Origin: an uncultured Pelagibacteraceae bacterium
Lineage (GTDB): Bacteria; Pseudomonadota; Alphaproteobacteria; Pelagibacterales; Pelagibacteraceae
DNA length: 64,000 nucleotides
Direction of reading: 5' to 3'
Assembly (NCBI GenBank): GCA_902560685.1
Contig: CACEMT010000001.1
Span: 1 to 64,000, forward strand
The notes beneath the pieces are model-generated. The model was not told the DNA's origin and searched no databases. It was given only the letters and a program-made list of their open reading frames with translations. This document shows, one piece after another, positions 25,790 to 35,439 of the stretch. Both the position numbers and the translations under genes were made by a program. Numbering within the stretch: position 1 is the first letter of the stretch; every line of letters begins with the position of its first letter.

Positions 25790-26634
25790 TTTCTGATTAA
25801 AGTACCTGCACCTTTATCAGAAAATAACTCAAATAATATTGAATGAGGTTTTCTTCCATCAACTATAACTACGCCCATCACACCATTATTTACAGCATCA
25901 ATACAAGTATTAATTTTGGGAATCATTCCGCCGGAAATATCACTGTCTTTAAGCATTTTTTCTGCAATAGAAGAATTAATCTCTGGTATTAATTTTTTAT
26001 TTTTATCAAGGACACCCTCAACATCAGTCATCAGCAATAATCTTCTTGAGTTAAGTTCTTTAGCAATTGCGCCAGCAGCTATATCGGCATTTATATTATA
26101 GATTTTATTATCATCACTGGTACCCATAGGCACTACTATTGGAATTTTTTTTTCTTTTATTATTTTTAAAATACTATTTAAATCTATTTCTTTTGGTGAA
26201 CCAACAAAACCAAGCTCTTTTTTTTCTGGTTTAATTTTAATTATATCTTTATTTTGAGGTGCTACAGATTCTGTTCCTATTTGAAGATCTTTTAAATTAT
26301 TTATAATTTCAGAATTTAGTTCTAAAAGTGCTTTTTCAACAACTTTAATAGTTGTTTCATCAGTAACTCTCAGACCATCAATAAACTTTGATTTTATATT
26401 TAATTTATCAAGTTTTTTTTTAATATTTTTTCCACCACCATGAACAACTATTACTGATAATCCTAACTTATGTATTACCGAAACATCTTCAATGAACTGT
26501 TTAAATAAATTTTCATCAAGAAGTACTGATCCACCACATTTAATTACAACTATTTCTTCTAAATATTTTTCAATATATTTTTTAACTTCATCTATAGATG
26601 GACCATTAGTAGGTAAAATTTTCTCTAAATCCAT
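25786..26634 (-). CDS. argB: Acetylglutamate kinase
   Basis: VVIKCGGSVL-type motif, VVHGGGKNIKKKL, RVTDETTIKVVE, NINADIAAGAIA, GGMIPKI. Confidence 0.96.
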   Translation of the reverse strand: MDLEKILPTNGPSIDEVKKYIEKYLEEIVVIKCGGSVLLDENLFKQFIEDVSVIHKLGLSVIVVHGGGKNIKKKLDKLNIKSKFIDGLRVTDETTIKVVEKALLELNSEIINNLKDLQIGTESVAPQNKDIIKIKPEKKELGFVGSPKEIDLNSILKIIKEKKIPIVVPMGTSDDNKIYNINADIAAGAIAKELNSRRLLLMTDVEGVLDKNKKLIPEINSSIAEKMLKDSDISGGMIPKINTCIDAVNNGVMGVVIVDGRKPHSILFELFSDKGAGTLIRK

Positions 26635-28314
26635 TTATTGTACAGTTTTTACAGCTGTTTTTTTCATAATAACAAACTGTTGTGCCATTGTTAAAACATT
26701 GTTTACTGTCCAATAAATTACAAGACCTGATGGAAAAGGTGCCAATATTACAGTTAAAAAAAGTGGAAAGAACATAAATATTTTTGCCTGGATAGGATCA
26801 GGAGGAGTAGGATTAAGCTTTTGTTGTAAATACATTGAAACTCCCATTAAACAAGGCCAAGCACCTATAAGTAAAAATGATGGAGGGTCCCAAGGTATTA
26901 ATCCAAACAAATTAAAAATCGAAGTAGGGTCTCTTTCAGATAAATCTCTTATCCATCCAAAGAAAGGCTGATGTCTCATTTCTATAGTTACAAATAACAT
27001 TTTATAGATTGCAAAAAAGAAAGGTATTTGAATTAAAATTGGCAAACAACCAGAAAGAGGGTTAATTTTTTCTTTTTTATACAATGCCATCATTTCTTGT
27101 TGTAATTTTACCTTATCTTCTTTGTGAAGCTCTTTTAATCTCGTCATTTCCGGTTGAAGAACTTTCATTTTTGCCATTGATCTAAATGAATAATTTGCAA
27201 GTGGGAAAAATGCTAATCTTATACAAATAGTAATCAAAACAATTGCTATTCCAAAATTTCCTGAAATTTTAAAAAAATAATCAATTGCAAAGAATAGTGG
27301 TTTAACTATGAAATAAAACCAACCCCAGTCTATAGCTAAATCAAATTTACCTATTCCCAATTTTTCAGCATATCCGTCAATAACACTAACCTCTTTAGCT
27401 GCTACAATAATTTTTATATTGTTTGATTTAGTTTCATTTGCTCCAACTGTAGTAGGTTTTGTTTCAATAAAATTAGCCTTAAATTTATTTTTGAATTCAA
27501 AGTCTGCCTTAAAATTTTTATTTTTTTCAGGAATAAGACTGGTAATCCAGTATTTGTCAGTAATTCCAAGCCATCCTTTCTCTGCATTTACTGAATATTT
27601 TTTTTCCTCTATATCATCATAATCTTGTTCTACTAATTGGTCATCAAATACACCAAGAAGTCCCTCATGAAGAATATAAAAGTTTGTAACTTCAGGTGCG
27701 GTATTTCTTATAATTTGACCATATGAATAAAAATTATATTTTTTTTCTGTTGTATTTTTTATGGATTGATTGACTGTAAATAAATATTCATCATCTATAC
27801 TTATTGCTTTTTCAAATATTATTCCTTGATCATTTTTCCATTGAAGATTGACTGGATTGCTTGGTGTCAGTTTGTTATTTCCTACCGTAGTCCATATAGT
27901 TTTACTATTTGGGACATCTATATTTTCACTATTTGTTGCCCAGCCAGTTTCAACATAATAACCATTCTTTAAATTTCGAGGATTTAATAAAACCACCTGA
28001 TCATTTCCATTTAATGTCTCAGTATATTTTTTAAATATTAGGTCATCAATTACAGCTCCTTTTAGTGAAATTGATCCTTTAATACTGATATTTTCAAAAC
28101 TCAGTCTTTGATTTTTATTTTTTGCTTCATCTCTAGAAATTTCAACTATTTTTTCTTCAATTTCTAAACTTGGTGCCTCTGTTGTTTCGGTAGTTTGATT
28201 ATTTTCATCTCGAATCTGCTTCATCTCCTGTGGACTTGGAGCAAAAAAAAGAGAATATAAAATAATTACAGCTGCGCTTAAAGATATTGCCGCAATTACA
28301 TTTTTTGTATCCAT
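26635..28314 (-). CDS. yidC: Membrane protein insertase YidC
   Basis: FFPLANYSFRSMAKMKVLQPEM, KINPLSGCLPILIQIPFFFAIYKML, FPSGLVIYWTVNN. Confidence 0.97.
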   Translation of the reverse strand: MDTKNVIAAISLSAAVIILYSLFFAPSPQEMKQIRDENNQTTETTEAPSLEIEEKIVEISRDEAKNKNQRLSFENISIKGSISLKGAVIDDLIFKKYTETLNGNDQVVLLNPRNLKNGYYVETGWATNSENIDVPNSKTIWTTVGNNKLTPSNPVNLQWKNDQGIIFEKAISIDDEYLFTVNQSIKNTTEKKYNFYSYGQIIRNTAPEVTNFYILHEGLLGVFDDQLVEQDYDDIEEKKYSVNAEKGWLGITDKYWITSLIPEKNKNFKADFEFKNKFKANFIETKPTTVGANETKSNNIKIIVAAKEVSVIDGYAEKLGIGKFDLAIDWGWFYFIVKPLFFAIDYFFKISGNFGIAIVLITICIRLAFFPLANYSFRSMAKMKVLQPEMTRLKELHKEDKVKLQQEMMALYKKEKINPLSGCLPILIQIPFFFAIYKMLFVTIEMRHQPFFGWIRDLSERDPTSIFNLFGLIPWDPPSFLLIGAWPCLMGVSMYLQQKLNPTPPDPIQAKIFMFFPLFLTVILAPFPSGLVIYWTVNNVLTMAQQFVIMKKTAVKTVQ

Positions 28315-28557
28315 TTAATTTTTTTTCTTTTTAATTGGGTCATATCCACTACCACCACCAAGTATTTTAATTGGATGACATGACAAAATTCTTTTTATTC
28401 CAAATAGGCAACCTTTGAAAAAACCAAATTCATTTAAAGATTCAATGAAATAGTTTGAACAAGTTGGAAGATATCTGCAGTTATTTCCAATATAAGGGGA
28501 TATAACTAACTGATAAAATTTTATTAATACAATCAGAGTTTTAGAAAAAATTTTCAT
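28315..28557 (-). CDS. yidD: Membrane protein insertion efficiency factor YidD
   Basis: YQLVISPYIGNNCRYLPTCSNYFIESL...RILSCHPI. Confidence 0.95.
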   Translation of the reverse strand: MKIFSKTLIVLIKFYQLVISPYIGNNCRYLPTCSNYFIESLNEFGFFKGCLFGIKRILSCHPIKILGGGSGYDPIKKKKN

Positions 28558-28901
28558 TATTTAATTTTAATATATTCTTTTATTAGAACATTTTTAATAT
28601 CAATAAATTCTGCACCAATAATTGATTGTTTTACAATAATTAAATATGAGTATTCAAAATTTACTTTTGATATTTTAGTTATTTGATTCATAATATTTTT
28701 AAGCCTTCTTTTTATCTTATTTCTTATTACTGCATTGCCTATTTTTTTTTTAACAATAAAACTTATATTTAATTTTTTAATACTTTTATCAGAAAGTTTT
28801 TTGAAGAAAATACTTAGATATTTGTTTGATACTTTTTTGCCAGTTAGAATTGATTTGAAATCTTTATTTTTTGAAAGGCTTAGTATTTTAGTCTTCATCA
28901 A
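28557..28901 (-). CDS. rnpA: Ribonuclease P protein component
   Basis: [25 protein letters not shown]; between rpmH and yidD. ATG at 28898 is probably preferable to the TTG at 28901. Confidence 0.92.
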   Translation of the reverse strand: MMKTKILSLSKNKDFKSILTGKKVSNKYLSIFFKKLSDKSIKKLNISFIVKKKIGNAVIRNKIKRRLKNIMNQITKISKVNFEYSYLIIVKQSIIGAEFIDIKNVLIKEYIKIK

Positions 28902-29032
28902 ACTGTCAATTTTTTTCTTCCCTTCGCTCTTCTTCTTGCTAATAATTTTTTTCCACCTTTAGATTTCATTTTTGATCTAAAACCATGCTTTCGAGCTCTA
29001 CGCTTTTTTTTTGGATTCCAAGTTCTTTTCAT
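28898..29032 (-). CDS. rpmH: 50S ribosomal protein L34
   Basis: Absent from the ORF track; manual translation gives [44 protein letters not shown]. Confidence 0.97.
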   Translation of the reverse strand: MKRTWNPKKKRRARKHGFRSKMKSKGGKKLLARRRAKGRKKLTV

Positions 29033-29116
29033 AATAAGTTATTATATTGCAGTTAAAATTTCGGTAGTTATAAGAAATAAGTGTAATAAAGTACAGTTAA
29101 TTTTAGATGATAATAT

Positions 29117-29839
29117 ATGAAAAAAGATAACAAAATTAAAATATTTATTGGATTATTCTATCTAACCCTTGTGGGATTATTTCTTTATTATCTATTTACA
29201 AATTTTACATTTCAGCAATTAACTTCTTATGATTTTATTAAAGATAATGTTGAATTTTTCTCTGAATTAAAAAAAACTAATTTAATTTTATTATCTTTAT
29301 CATTTTTGGCTATAACAATTTTATGGGTCTTCCCTTTTCTTGGATTTGGATCCCCGGTCGCATTATTAGGTGGATTTATTTTAGGTAAATGGGCAGGGAC
29401 AATAGTAGTAGTTCTAGGAATGAGTATTGGTGCAACTTTTTTATATTTATTTGGAAATTATTTTTTAAAAGATTTTGTAAGAGAAAAATTTCTAAATAAA
29501 TTTCAAAATTTAGAAATTAAATTTAAAAAATCTGAATTCATCTATTTATTGATCTACAGATTTTGTGGAGGGATACCATGGCAGCTAAGCTGTATTTTGC
29601 CAACTCTATTTAACGTTAAAGTAAAAAATTTTTTATTTGCAACTCTCCTAGGGATAATTCCTCAAATTTTTTTAGTTGTATCAATTGGAAGTGGATTAGA
29701 AAAAATTATTGGCGAAAACTTGGAGCCTCCAAAAATATCTGATATAATTTTTTCTCCAGATATTTATTTACCCATAGGTTTATTTATTATTTTGATAATT
29801 ATTACAATCATATTTAGAAATAAACTTTATAAAAATTAA
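29117..29839 (+). CDS. TVP38/TMEM64 (SNARE-associated/DedA-like) membrane protein
   Basis: FPFLGFGSPVALLGGFILGKWAGTIVVVLGMSIGATFLYLFGNYF; RFCGGIPWQLSCILPTLFNVKVKNFLFATLLGIIP. Confidence 0.82.
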   Translation: MKKDNKIKIFIGLFYLTLVGLFLYYLFTNFTFQQLTSYDFIKDNVEFFSELKKTNLILLSLSFLAITILWVFPFLGFGSPVALLGGFILGKWAGTIVVVLGMSIGATFLYLFGNYFLKDFVREKFLNKFQNLEIKFKKSEFIYLLIYRFCGGIPWQLSCILPTLFNVKVKNFLFATLLGIIPQIFLVVSIGSGLEKIIGENLEPPKISDIIFSPDIYLPIGLFIILIIITIIFRNKLYKN

Positions 29840-31068
29840 TTTATTAGTCTCTTAAAGTAACTTGTAGGACTTTCTTTTAAAGTAATTTTTAGAACTTTGT
29901 AAGGTATTCTGTATCCAGGAAAAGAAGCAACATCTCCCGTCATAACTGTTTTTGGATTCCATCCAAAACAGTAAAATATAATTAAAATAACAAAAATTTT
30001 TTTATTAATCTTTTTAAAAATATTTTTTTCTAAAAAACTATATGAAACATGTAACATATTATTTTTGCTCATATAAATAAAAGTTGTAATAGAAAAAAAG
30101 TAGCCAATATTAACCCATCTTCCCCAATCGTATCCCATAGCAAAAAGTAAAATTATTGGAGATAACAATATTAAAAATGGAAAAAATAAATTTTTAAACA
30201 TTTTAAAAAACAAGATATCACTTGTAGGCTTTGAATTTAAAAGCAATAAAAAAAGCGGTCCGAAGCCAATTAAAAAAATCAAAAAATATCTAAATAAAAT
30301 TACAAACGAATATCTTCCAAGATTGCCCTCAAACTGTTGATATAGTGAAGATTTTGTTTTTAATAATTCACAGGACATGTAGCATTTTTCATTAAAGTTT
30401 TCCAAAAGTGAATTTGCCATTAATGCATGATTTTCCTCAGATATTGGGTTTAAAGCAATATAAATAGCAACCACTATCCCTGGTAAATAAGAAAAAATTT
30501 GAACAAAAAATTTCTTATTAACTTTATTAATTTTATTTTCAATTAAATCTAAAAAAAATAAAAATAAAATAAAAAATACTACAGGTTCCCAAATCAAAAC
30601 TACTATTGGAAAAAAAATTAATTTATAAAAAAATTTGTGACTTTTTTTTCTTAATGGAATAAAGCTATAAGTAAGCAAATAAATAAAAACAAAAAGCTCT
30701 TTTCTAGCCAATACCTCAATTTCTGCTATAGGATAAAGTATGAATATCGGTGTAAAAATTGCAAAAATTAAAATCTTGTTAACCTCTATATTTTTTAAGA
30801 AAAAATAAACAAGTAAGAAATAAATTCCCACTGTTAGAATTTGGAATATAAAAATTGTATCACGTAAATCAATTGAAAATAGATTAGCAATATAAAATGA
30901 TATTTGACCTATCAACCCTCTTTTAGTAAAACCACCTTCATAATTAATTAACCACTCCGAAATAGTCGAGTCATTTGCAACGTGATGTTTTTGAAATAAA
31001 AAAAACACAGCAAAAAAAAATAATATAATTAAATAATATGATAATTGTAAATTAATATTTTTCTTCAT
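29836..31068 (-). CDS. Polytopic membrane protein of unknown function (polysaccharide/glycosyltransferase-type)
   Basis: 410 aa with many hydrophobic segments; abuts an epimerase gene. Confidence 0.55.
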   Translation of the reverse strand: MKKNINLQLSYYLIILFFFAVFFLFQKHHVANDSTISEWLINYEGGFTKRGLIGQISFYIANLFSIDLRDTIFIFQILTVGIYFLLVYFFLKNIEVNKILIFAIFTPIFILYPIAEIEVLARKELFVFIYLLTYSFIPLRKKSHKFFYKLIFFPIVVLIWEPVVFFILFLFFLDLIENKINKVNKKFFVQIFSYLPGIVVAIYIALNPISEENHALMANSLLENFNEKCYMSCELLKTKSSLYQQFEGNLGRYSFVILFRYFLIFLIGFGPLFLLLLNSKPTSDILFFKMFKNLFFPFLILLSPIILLFAMGYDWGRWVNIGYFFSITTFIYMSKNNMLHVSYSFLEKNIFKKINKKIFVILIIFYCFGWNPKTVMTGDVASFPGYRIPYKVLKITLKESPTSYFKRLIN

Positions 31069-32005
31069 GAAGATAGTGTTTAATTAATGAATATATTAAT
31101 TTCCTCCCAAAAAATTTGTCATTCCTTTTAATATTATTTCTACGCAAACATTTTAAATAATTAGATTTTTTTATTGTAGAATCTTTTTTTCTTATAAATT
31201 TTTTATTTACTGAAATATATCTTTTATAATCAAGATTAAAATATCCAAAAGCAAATTTCAATAAATTAATAGCCGAATAAGATTTTCCATTTGATAATAT
31301 AAAATCCTGCGGTTTTTTTTTAACAAAAATCATTAAATATTTACACTGTTCATCACACCAATTCCACTCTCTTGAAATCTTTAAATTTCCAAATTCAGTT
31401 TTTAAATTTTTTTTTTTTGCTTTAATTGCAGCAAGACATATTTTGGGTACAAGATAATATTTTGGTCTAAAAAATGATTCAGTATTAAATATGATTGCAT
31501 TATATGATTTTAAATTATAATTATCTCTATAATATTTAGTTTGGTTATGTGATTTAAGTTTTGCCATACCATACGGACTAATTGGTTTTTTTATTGTTTC
31601 AACAGATATTTTTTTCTTATAGTTTCCATAAATTTCACAAGATGAAAAATTTACAAATTTACTTTCAATTTTATATTTTTTAATAATTTCTAAAAAATTC
31701 TTACATCCAACATAATTGCTTAAATATGTTTCTTTTTTATTTTTAAAAGATTTTCCAGGTGAACTTTGACTAGCTGTATAAAATATAATTTTAGGTTTAT
31801 TTTTTAACAACAATTTCTTTATTTCACTTTTAGCTAAAATATTTAATTTTTTGAAAATAAATTTTTTTTTTCTAATTCTTTTTTTTGCTTTAATTACTGA
31901 TCTTGTAGTTATTATTACTTTATATTTTTTTTTTAAAAGTTTTTCTGCAAGTAAAACACCAAATTGACCAGTTCCACCAACAATTATTGCAATAGATTTT
32001 TTCAT
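31052..32005 (-). CDS. GDP-mannose 4,6-dehydratase-like NAD-dependent sugar dehydratase
   Basis: IVGGTGQFGVLLAEKLLKKKYKVIITTR, SSCEIYG, SPYGMAKLKSHN. Confidence 0.72.
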   Translation of the reverse strand: MKKSIAIIVGGTGQFGVLLAEKLLKKKYKVIITTRSVIKAKKRIRKKKFIFKKLNILAKSEIKKLLLKNKPKIIFYTASQSSPGKSFKNKKETYLSNYVGCKNFLEIIKKYKIESKFVNFSSCEIYGNYKKKISVETIKKPISPYGMAKLKSHNQTKYYRDNYNLKSYNAIIFNTESFFRPKYYLVPKICLAAIKAKKKNLKTEFGNLKISREWNWCDEQCKYLMIFVKKKPQDFILSNGKSYSAINLLKFAFGYFNLDYKRYISVNKKFIRKKDSTIKKSNYLKCLRRNNIKRNDKFFGRKLIYSLIKHYLHEEKY

Positions 32006-32024
32006 GGATATATTTACTTATATT

Positions 32025-32729
32025 ATGTTAGTTAAAAAAAAAATATTAATATTTACAGCCACTTATAATGAAAAAGATAATATTGAATCGTTAATTAGAT
32101 CTATAAACTTTCATAATCCAGAAGTAGATATATTAATTATAGACGATAATTCGCCAGATTTAACATTTGAAAAAGTTAAAGAACTTAAAAAAGAATATAA
32201 AAATATATATTTAAAAGTTAGAAATTTAAAAAGTGGATTAGATACTGCCCATAAAGAAGCTTATGAATATGCTCTAAAAAATGATTATGATTACCTAATT
32301 ACAATGGATGCAGATTTATCTCATGATCCCTCTGAAATAAATAATTTTATAAAATATCTCGATGAATTTCCTTTTGTAATTGGATCAAGATATATTGAAG
32401 GGGGAAAATGTGAAATGAGAGGGAGAAGATTAATGATTAGTAAATTGGGGAATAAATTTATAAAAAGAATTTTAAATATAAACTGCCATGAATTTACAAC
32501 ATCATTCAGAGGATTTAATTTAAAAAAATTAAAAAAGTTCCATTTAAATTTAGTATCAAATAAAGGCTATAGTTTTTTTATGGGTACCATATATGAAATT
32601 AATAGATTAAATTTTGAAATTAAAGAAATTCCAATTACATTTAAAGATAGAAAAATGGGAAGTTCTAAAATTCCAAAAATAGAAATTTTTAGAACATTAA
32701 AAAATTTATTTTTGTTAATTTTAAAATAA
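32025..32729 (+). CDS. Glycosyltransferase family 2 (dolichyl-phosphate mannosyltransferase-like)
   Basis: FTATYNEKDNIESLI, IDDNSPDLT, MDADLSHDPSEI, GSRYIEGG, RGFN. Start moved from 32004 to ATG 32025. Confidence 0.85.
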   Translation: MLVKKKILIFTATYNEKDNIESLIRSINFHNPEVDILIIDDNSPDLTFEKVKELKKEYKNIYLKVRNLKSGLDTAHKEAYEYALKNDYDYLITMDADLSHDPSEINNFIKYLDEFPFVIGSRYIEGGKCEMRGRRLMISKLGNKFIKRILNINCHEFTTSFRGFNLKKLKKFHLNLVSNKGYSFFMGTIYEINRLNFEIKEIPITFKDRKMGSSKIPKIEIFRTLKNLFLLILK

Positions 32730-32744
32730 AAAAATGAAATTTTG

Positions 32745-32818
32745 TGGTGCCCCCACCAAGAATCGAACTTGAAATTTAACCTTACCATGGTCACGTTATG
32801 CCATTTAACTATAGGGGC
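32745..32818 (-). tRNA. tRNA-Thr(GGT)
   Basis: Minus strand GCCCCTA...TGGGGGC-A-CCA acceptor, D-stem GTTA/TAAC, anticodon arm TGACC-ATGGTAA-GGTTA (anticodon GGT), T-loop TTCGATT. Confidence 0.85.
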
Positions 32819-32913
32819 AAAAATTAAAAAATTACTGTATAAATTAGAAATTTTCAAATTATTGCCATTTTTTTTTATTAAAAAACAGGCTATATCATAG
32901 TTTAGGAAATGTT

Positions 32914-33114
32914 ATGGGAATTCATTACGATTACAAGTCAACTAGAGGTGCTAAGGCCATGGAAAAGCAAGCAAAGAGAGATAAGAAATTGGCTGAAAGA
33001 AGAGCGAAGAAACAAGCTAAAACTGGATTTATAAAAGAAAAGACTGAAGATAAAAGCATTCCCTTAGACCAAGTAATTACATTAGACCACCTCACAAATC
33101 CCGAAAAAAAATAA
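32914..33114 (+). CDS. Small basic hypothetical protein (66 aa)
   Basis: MGIHYDYKSTRGAKAMEKQAKRDKKLAERRAKKQAKTG; precedes dcd in the same direction. Confidence 0.65.
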   Translation: MGIHYDYKSTRGAKAMEKQAKRDKKLAERRAKKQAKTGFIKEKTEDKSIPLDQVITLDHLTNPEKK

Positions 33115-33117
33115 TTC

Positions 33118-33219
33118 ATGAATAAAAAACAAAAGGCCTCCAAGCTCGAGCTTGCTTTAAGAAAAAATTTAAAAAAAAGAAAAATTTTACAAAAAAAATT
33201 AAAAAAAAAAATCAAATAA
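33118..33219 (+). CDS. 33-aa highly basic small protein
   Basis: Below the ORF-track cutoff; manual translation MNKKQKASKLELALRKNLKKRKILQKKLKKKIK*, 3 nt after the previous stop and 1 nt before dcd. Confidence 0.55.
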   Translation: MNKKQKASKLELALRKNLKKRKILQKKLKKKIK

Positions 33220-33220
33220 G

Positions 33221-33772
33221 ATGATTTTGAATGACAAACAAATAAAAAAATTAGTAGAAGAAGAAGACATGATTAGTCCGTTTATTGACAAATCAGTCGC
33301 CCAAGGAATTAGCCATGGATTAAATTCTTTTGGTTTTGATTTGAGATGTGGAGATGAATTTAAGATATTCACAAATATAAAAGGAGCAACCGCGGATCCT
33401 AAAAACTTTACTGAAGATAACTTTATTACAGTTAAAGGAGAAGCTTCTATTTTAATACCACCAAACTCCTTTGCATTAGCAAGTAGTTTAGAATATTTTA
33501 AAATGCCAAGAAATGTTACAGGCTTAGTAACTGCTAAATCTACATATGCTAGATGTGGACTTGGCACCCCACCTACAGTTCTTGAAGCCGGTTGGCATGG
33601 AAATTTAGTTTTAGAATTTTCAAACCACACTAGTAACTCAATTCGCCTATATGCAAATAGTGGAGCGGCACAGATCTTATTTTTTAAAGGAGAAAATCCA
33701 GAAGTTTCATATTCTGACAGAAAAGGAAAATATCAAGGACAAACCGGCATTACTTTAGCTAAGTCAAAATAA
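33221..33772 (+). CDS. dcd: dCTP deaminase
   Basis: SFGFDLRCGDEFKIF, AKSTYARCGL, EAGWHGNLVLEFSNHT. Confidence 0.95.
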   Translation: MILNDKQIKKLVEEEDMISPFIDKSVAQGISHGLNSFGFDLRCGDEFKIFTNIKGATADPKNFTEDNFITVKGEASILIPPNSFALASSLEYFKMPRNVTGLVTAKSTYARCGLGTPPTVLEAGWHGNLVLEFSNHTSNSIRLYANSGAAQILFFKGENPEVSYSDRKGKYQGQTGITLAKSK

Positions 33773-33777
33773 AATTT

Positions 33778-35040
33778 ATGGATAAATTTGTAATCAAGGG
33801 TCCATCAAAGATTAAAGGAGATATAAGAATTTCAGGAAGTAAAAATGCAGCTCTACCTATACTTGCTGCTACACTGCTATTCAGCAAACCTGTTGAGCTA
33901 AAAAATGTTCCCAACGTTCGTGATATTCAAACAATGTTAAATCTGCTAAGATTTTTCAAAAAAAAAATAAAAATTTCAAAAAATAAAAATACTATAAAAA
34001 TTTATAATTCAAAAAAGATTAGAACTTACTTACCATATTCAATATCAAAAACTATGCGTGGATCAATAATTTGTCTCGGAGGATTAGTTTCAAAGTATGG
34101 AAAAGCAATATCAGCATATCCTGGTGGATGTGCAATTGGAACAAGACCGATTAATTATCATTTAGACGCACTTAAAAAACTTGGAATGAAATACGAAATT
34201 AAAAAAGGATATATTTATGCAACAGCAAAAAATGGTTTAAAAGGAAACAATATTAAATTTAAAAAAATATCGGTTGGAGCTACAGAAAATTCAATTATTG
34301 CTGCAAGTCTAGCTAAAGGAAAAACCATTTTAAAAAATTGTGCAATCGAACCAGAAATAAAAGATCTTACAAAATTTTTATCATCTGCTGGAGCTAATAT
34401 AAAATGGATTGGAAAAAGAACTGTTCAAATTATTGGAGTACAAAAATTAAGAAGTATAAATTATACAGTAATGGGTGATAGAATTGAAACTGGAACAATG
34501 GCTATCGCAGCAGCAATAACAGGTGGGACTTTGAAAATAAAAGGATTAGATCCAAAAATAATAAATACCGAACTTGAACTTCTAAAAAAAACGGGATCAA
34601 TAATAAAGTATGGAAAAAATGAAATAAAAATATTTGGAGCAAAAAAAATAAAAAATATTAAATTAATTAAAACAAAAGAATATCCAGGATTTCCAACTGA
34701 TTTGCAGGCTCAATTTATGACTTTATTATGTAAAGCAGAAGGCAGGAGTGTTATCGCAGAAAATATTTTTGAGAATAGATTTATGCATGTATTAGAACTT
34801 CAGAGACTTGGAGCAAAAATTTTATTAAAAAACAACAAAGCAATTATAGAAGGCAACTCGAAGTTTGAGGGAGCCGAATTAATGTCAAGCGATCTAAGAG
34901 CTTCTGTAGCATTAGTACTTGCTGCAATGGTAGCCAAAGGTACGAGTATTATACACCGAGTTTATCATTTAGATAGAGGATATGAAAAAATTGAAGATAA
35001 GTTAAGAAAAGTAGGAGCCAGGATAAAAAGAGTTTCCTAG
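33778..35040 (+). CDS. murA: UDP-N-acetylglucosamine 1-carboxyvinyltransferase
   Basis: GSKNAALPILAATLLF, YPGGCAIGTRPINYHL (active-site Cys), DLRASVALVLAAM. Confidence 0.97.
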   Translation: MDKFVIKGPSKIKGDIRISGSKNAALPILAATLLFSKPVELKNVPNVRDIQTMLNLLRFFKKKIKISKNKNTIKIYNSKKIRTYLPYSISKTMRGSIICLGGLVSKYGKAISAYPGGCAIGTRPINYHLDALKKLGMKYEIKKGYIYATAKNGLKGNNIKFKKISVGATENSIIAASLAKGKTILKNCAIEPEIKDLTKFLSSAGANIKWIGKRTVQIIGVQKLRSINYTVMGDRIETGTMAIAAAITGGTLKIKGLDPKIINTELELLKKTGSIIKYGKNEIKIFGAKKIKNIKLIKTKEYPGFPTDLQAQFMTLLCKAEGRSVIAENIFENRFMHVLELQRLGAKILLKNNKAIIEGNSKFEGAELMSSDLRASVALVLAAMVAKGTSIIHRVYHLDRGYEKIEDKLRKVGARIKRVS

Positions 35041-35439
35041 ATGAACAATAAAAAATACCTTGCAAAAATAATTGCAAAAGATCCAAGTGGACTTCAAATA
35101 ATATCAGCATGCTGCTCAGAAGGTAAGGCAAAAATAGAAGAAATTAAATTTTTAAAGAAGAATAAATTATTTTTATTATCTATCCAAAGATTAAATAAAG
35201 AAAGTGGAAATAATGAAAAAATAAATAGTATTTGTAAATTTGAGTTTGTTGATAATGTGAAATCAAAAAATATTAATCAAAACAATGACAGTGGTGTTTT
35301 AGAATTGCTGGCAATTGATCTTTTTAAGGTTGGACAAAATTATGAGATTACACTTTTATTTCAAAATAATGCAATTATAACTCTATTTACAGAAATTTTG
35401 GAAGTAACCCTAGAGGATCAAAATAAATTAAATGATTAA
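35041..35439 (+). CDS. DUF2948-like conserved alphaproteobacterial protein
   Basis: AKDPSGLQIISACCSEGKAKIEEIKFLKKNKLFLLSIQRLN; murA-DUF2948-hisD order. Confidence 0.7.
   Translation: MNNKKYLAKIIAKDPSGLQIISACCSEGKAKIEEIKFLKKNKLFLLSIQRLNKESGNNEKINSICKFEFVDNVKSKNINQNNDSGVLELLAIDLFKVGQNYEITLLFQNNAIITLFTEILEVTLEDQNKLND

Noticed and set aside
33199-33630. 143-aa minus-strand ORF
   Set aside because: Lies opposite dcd, whose motifs are clear; the antisense translation matches no family I recognise.
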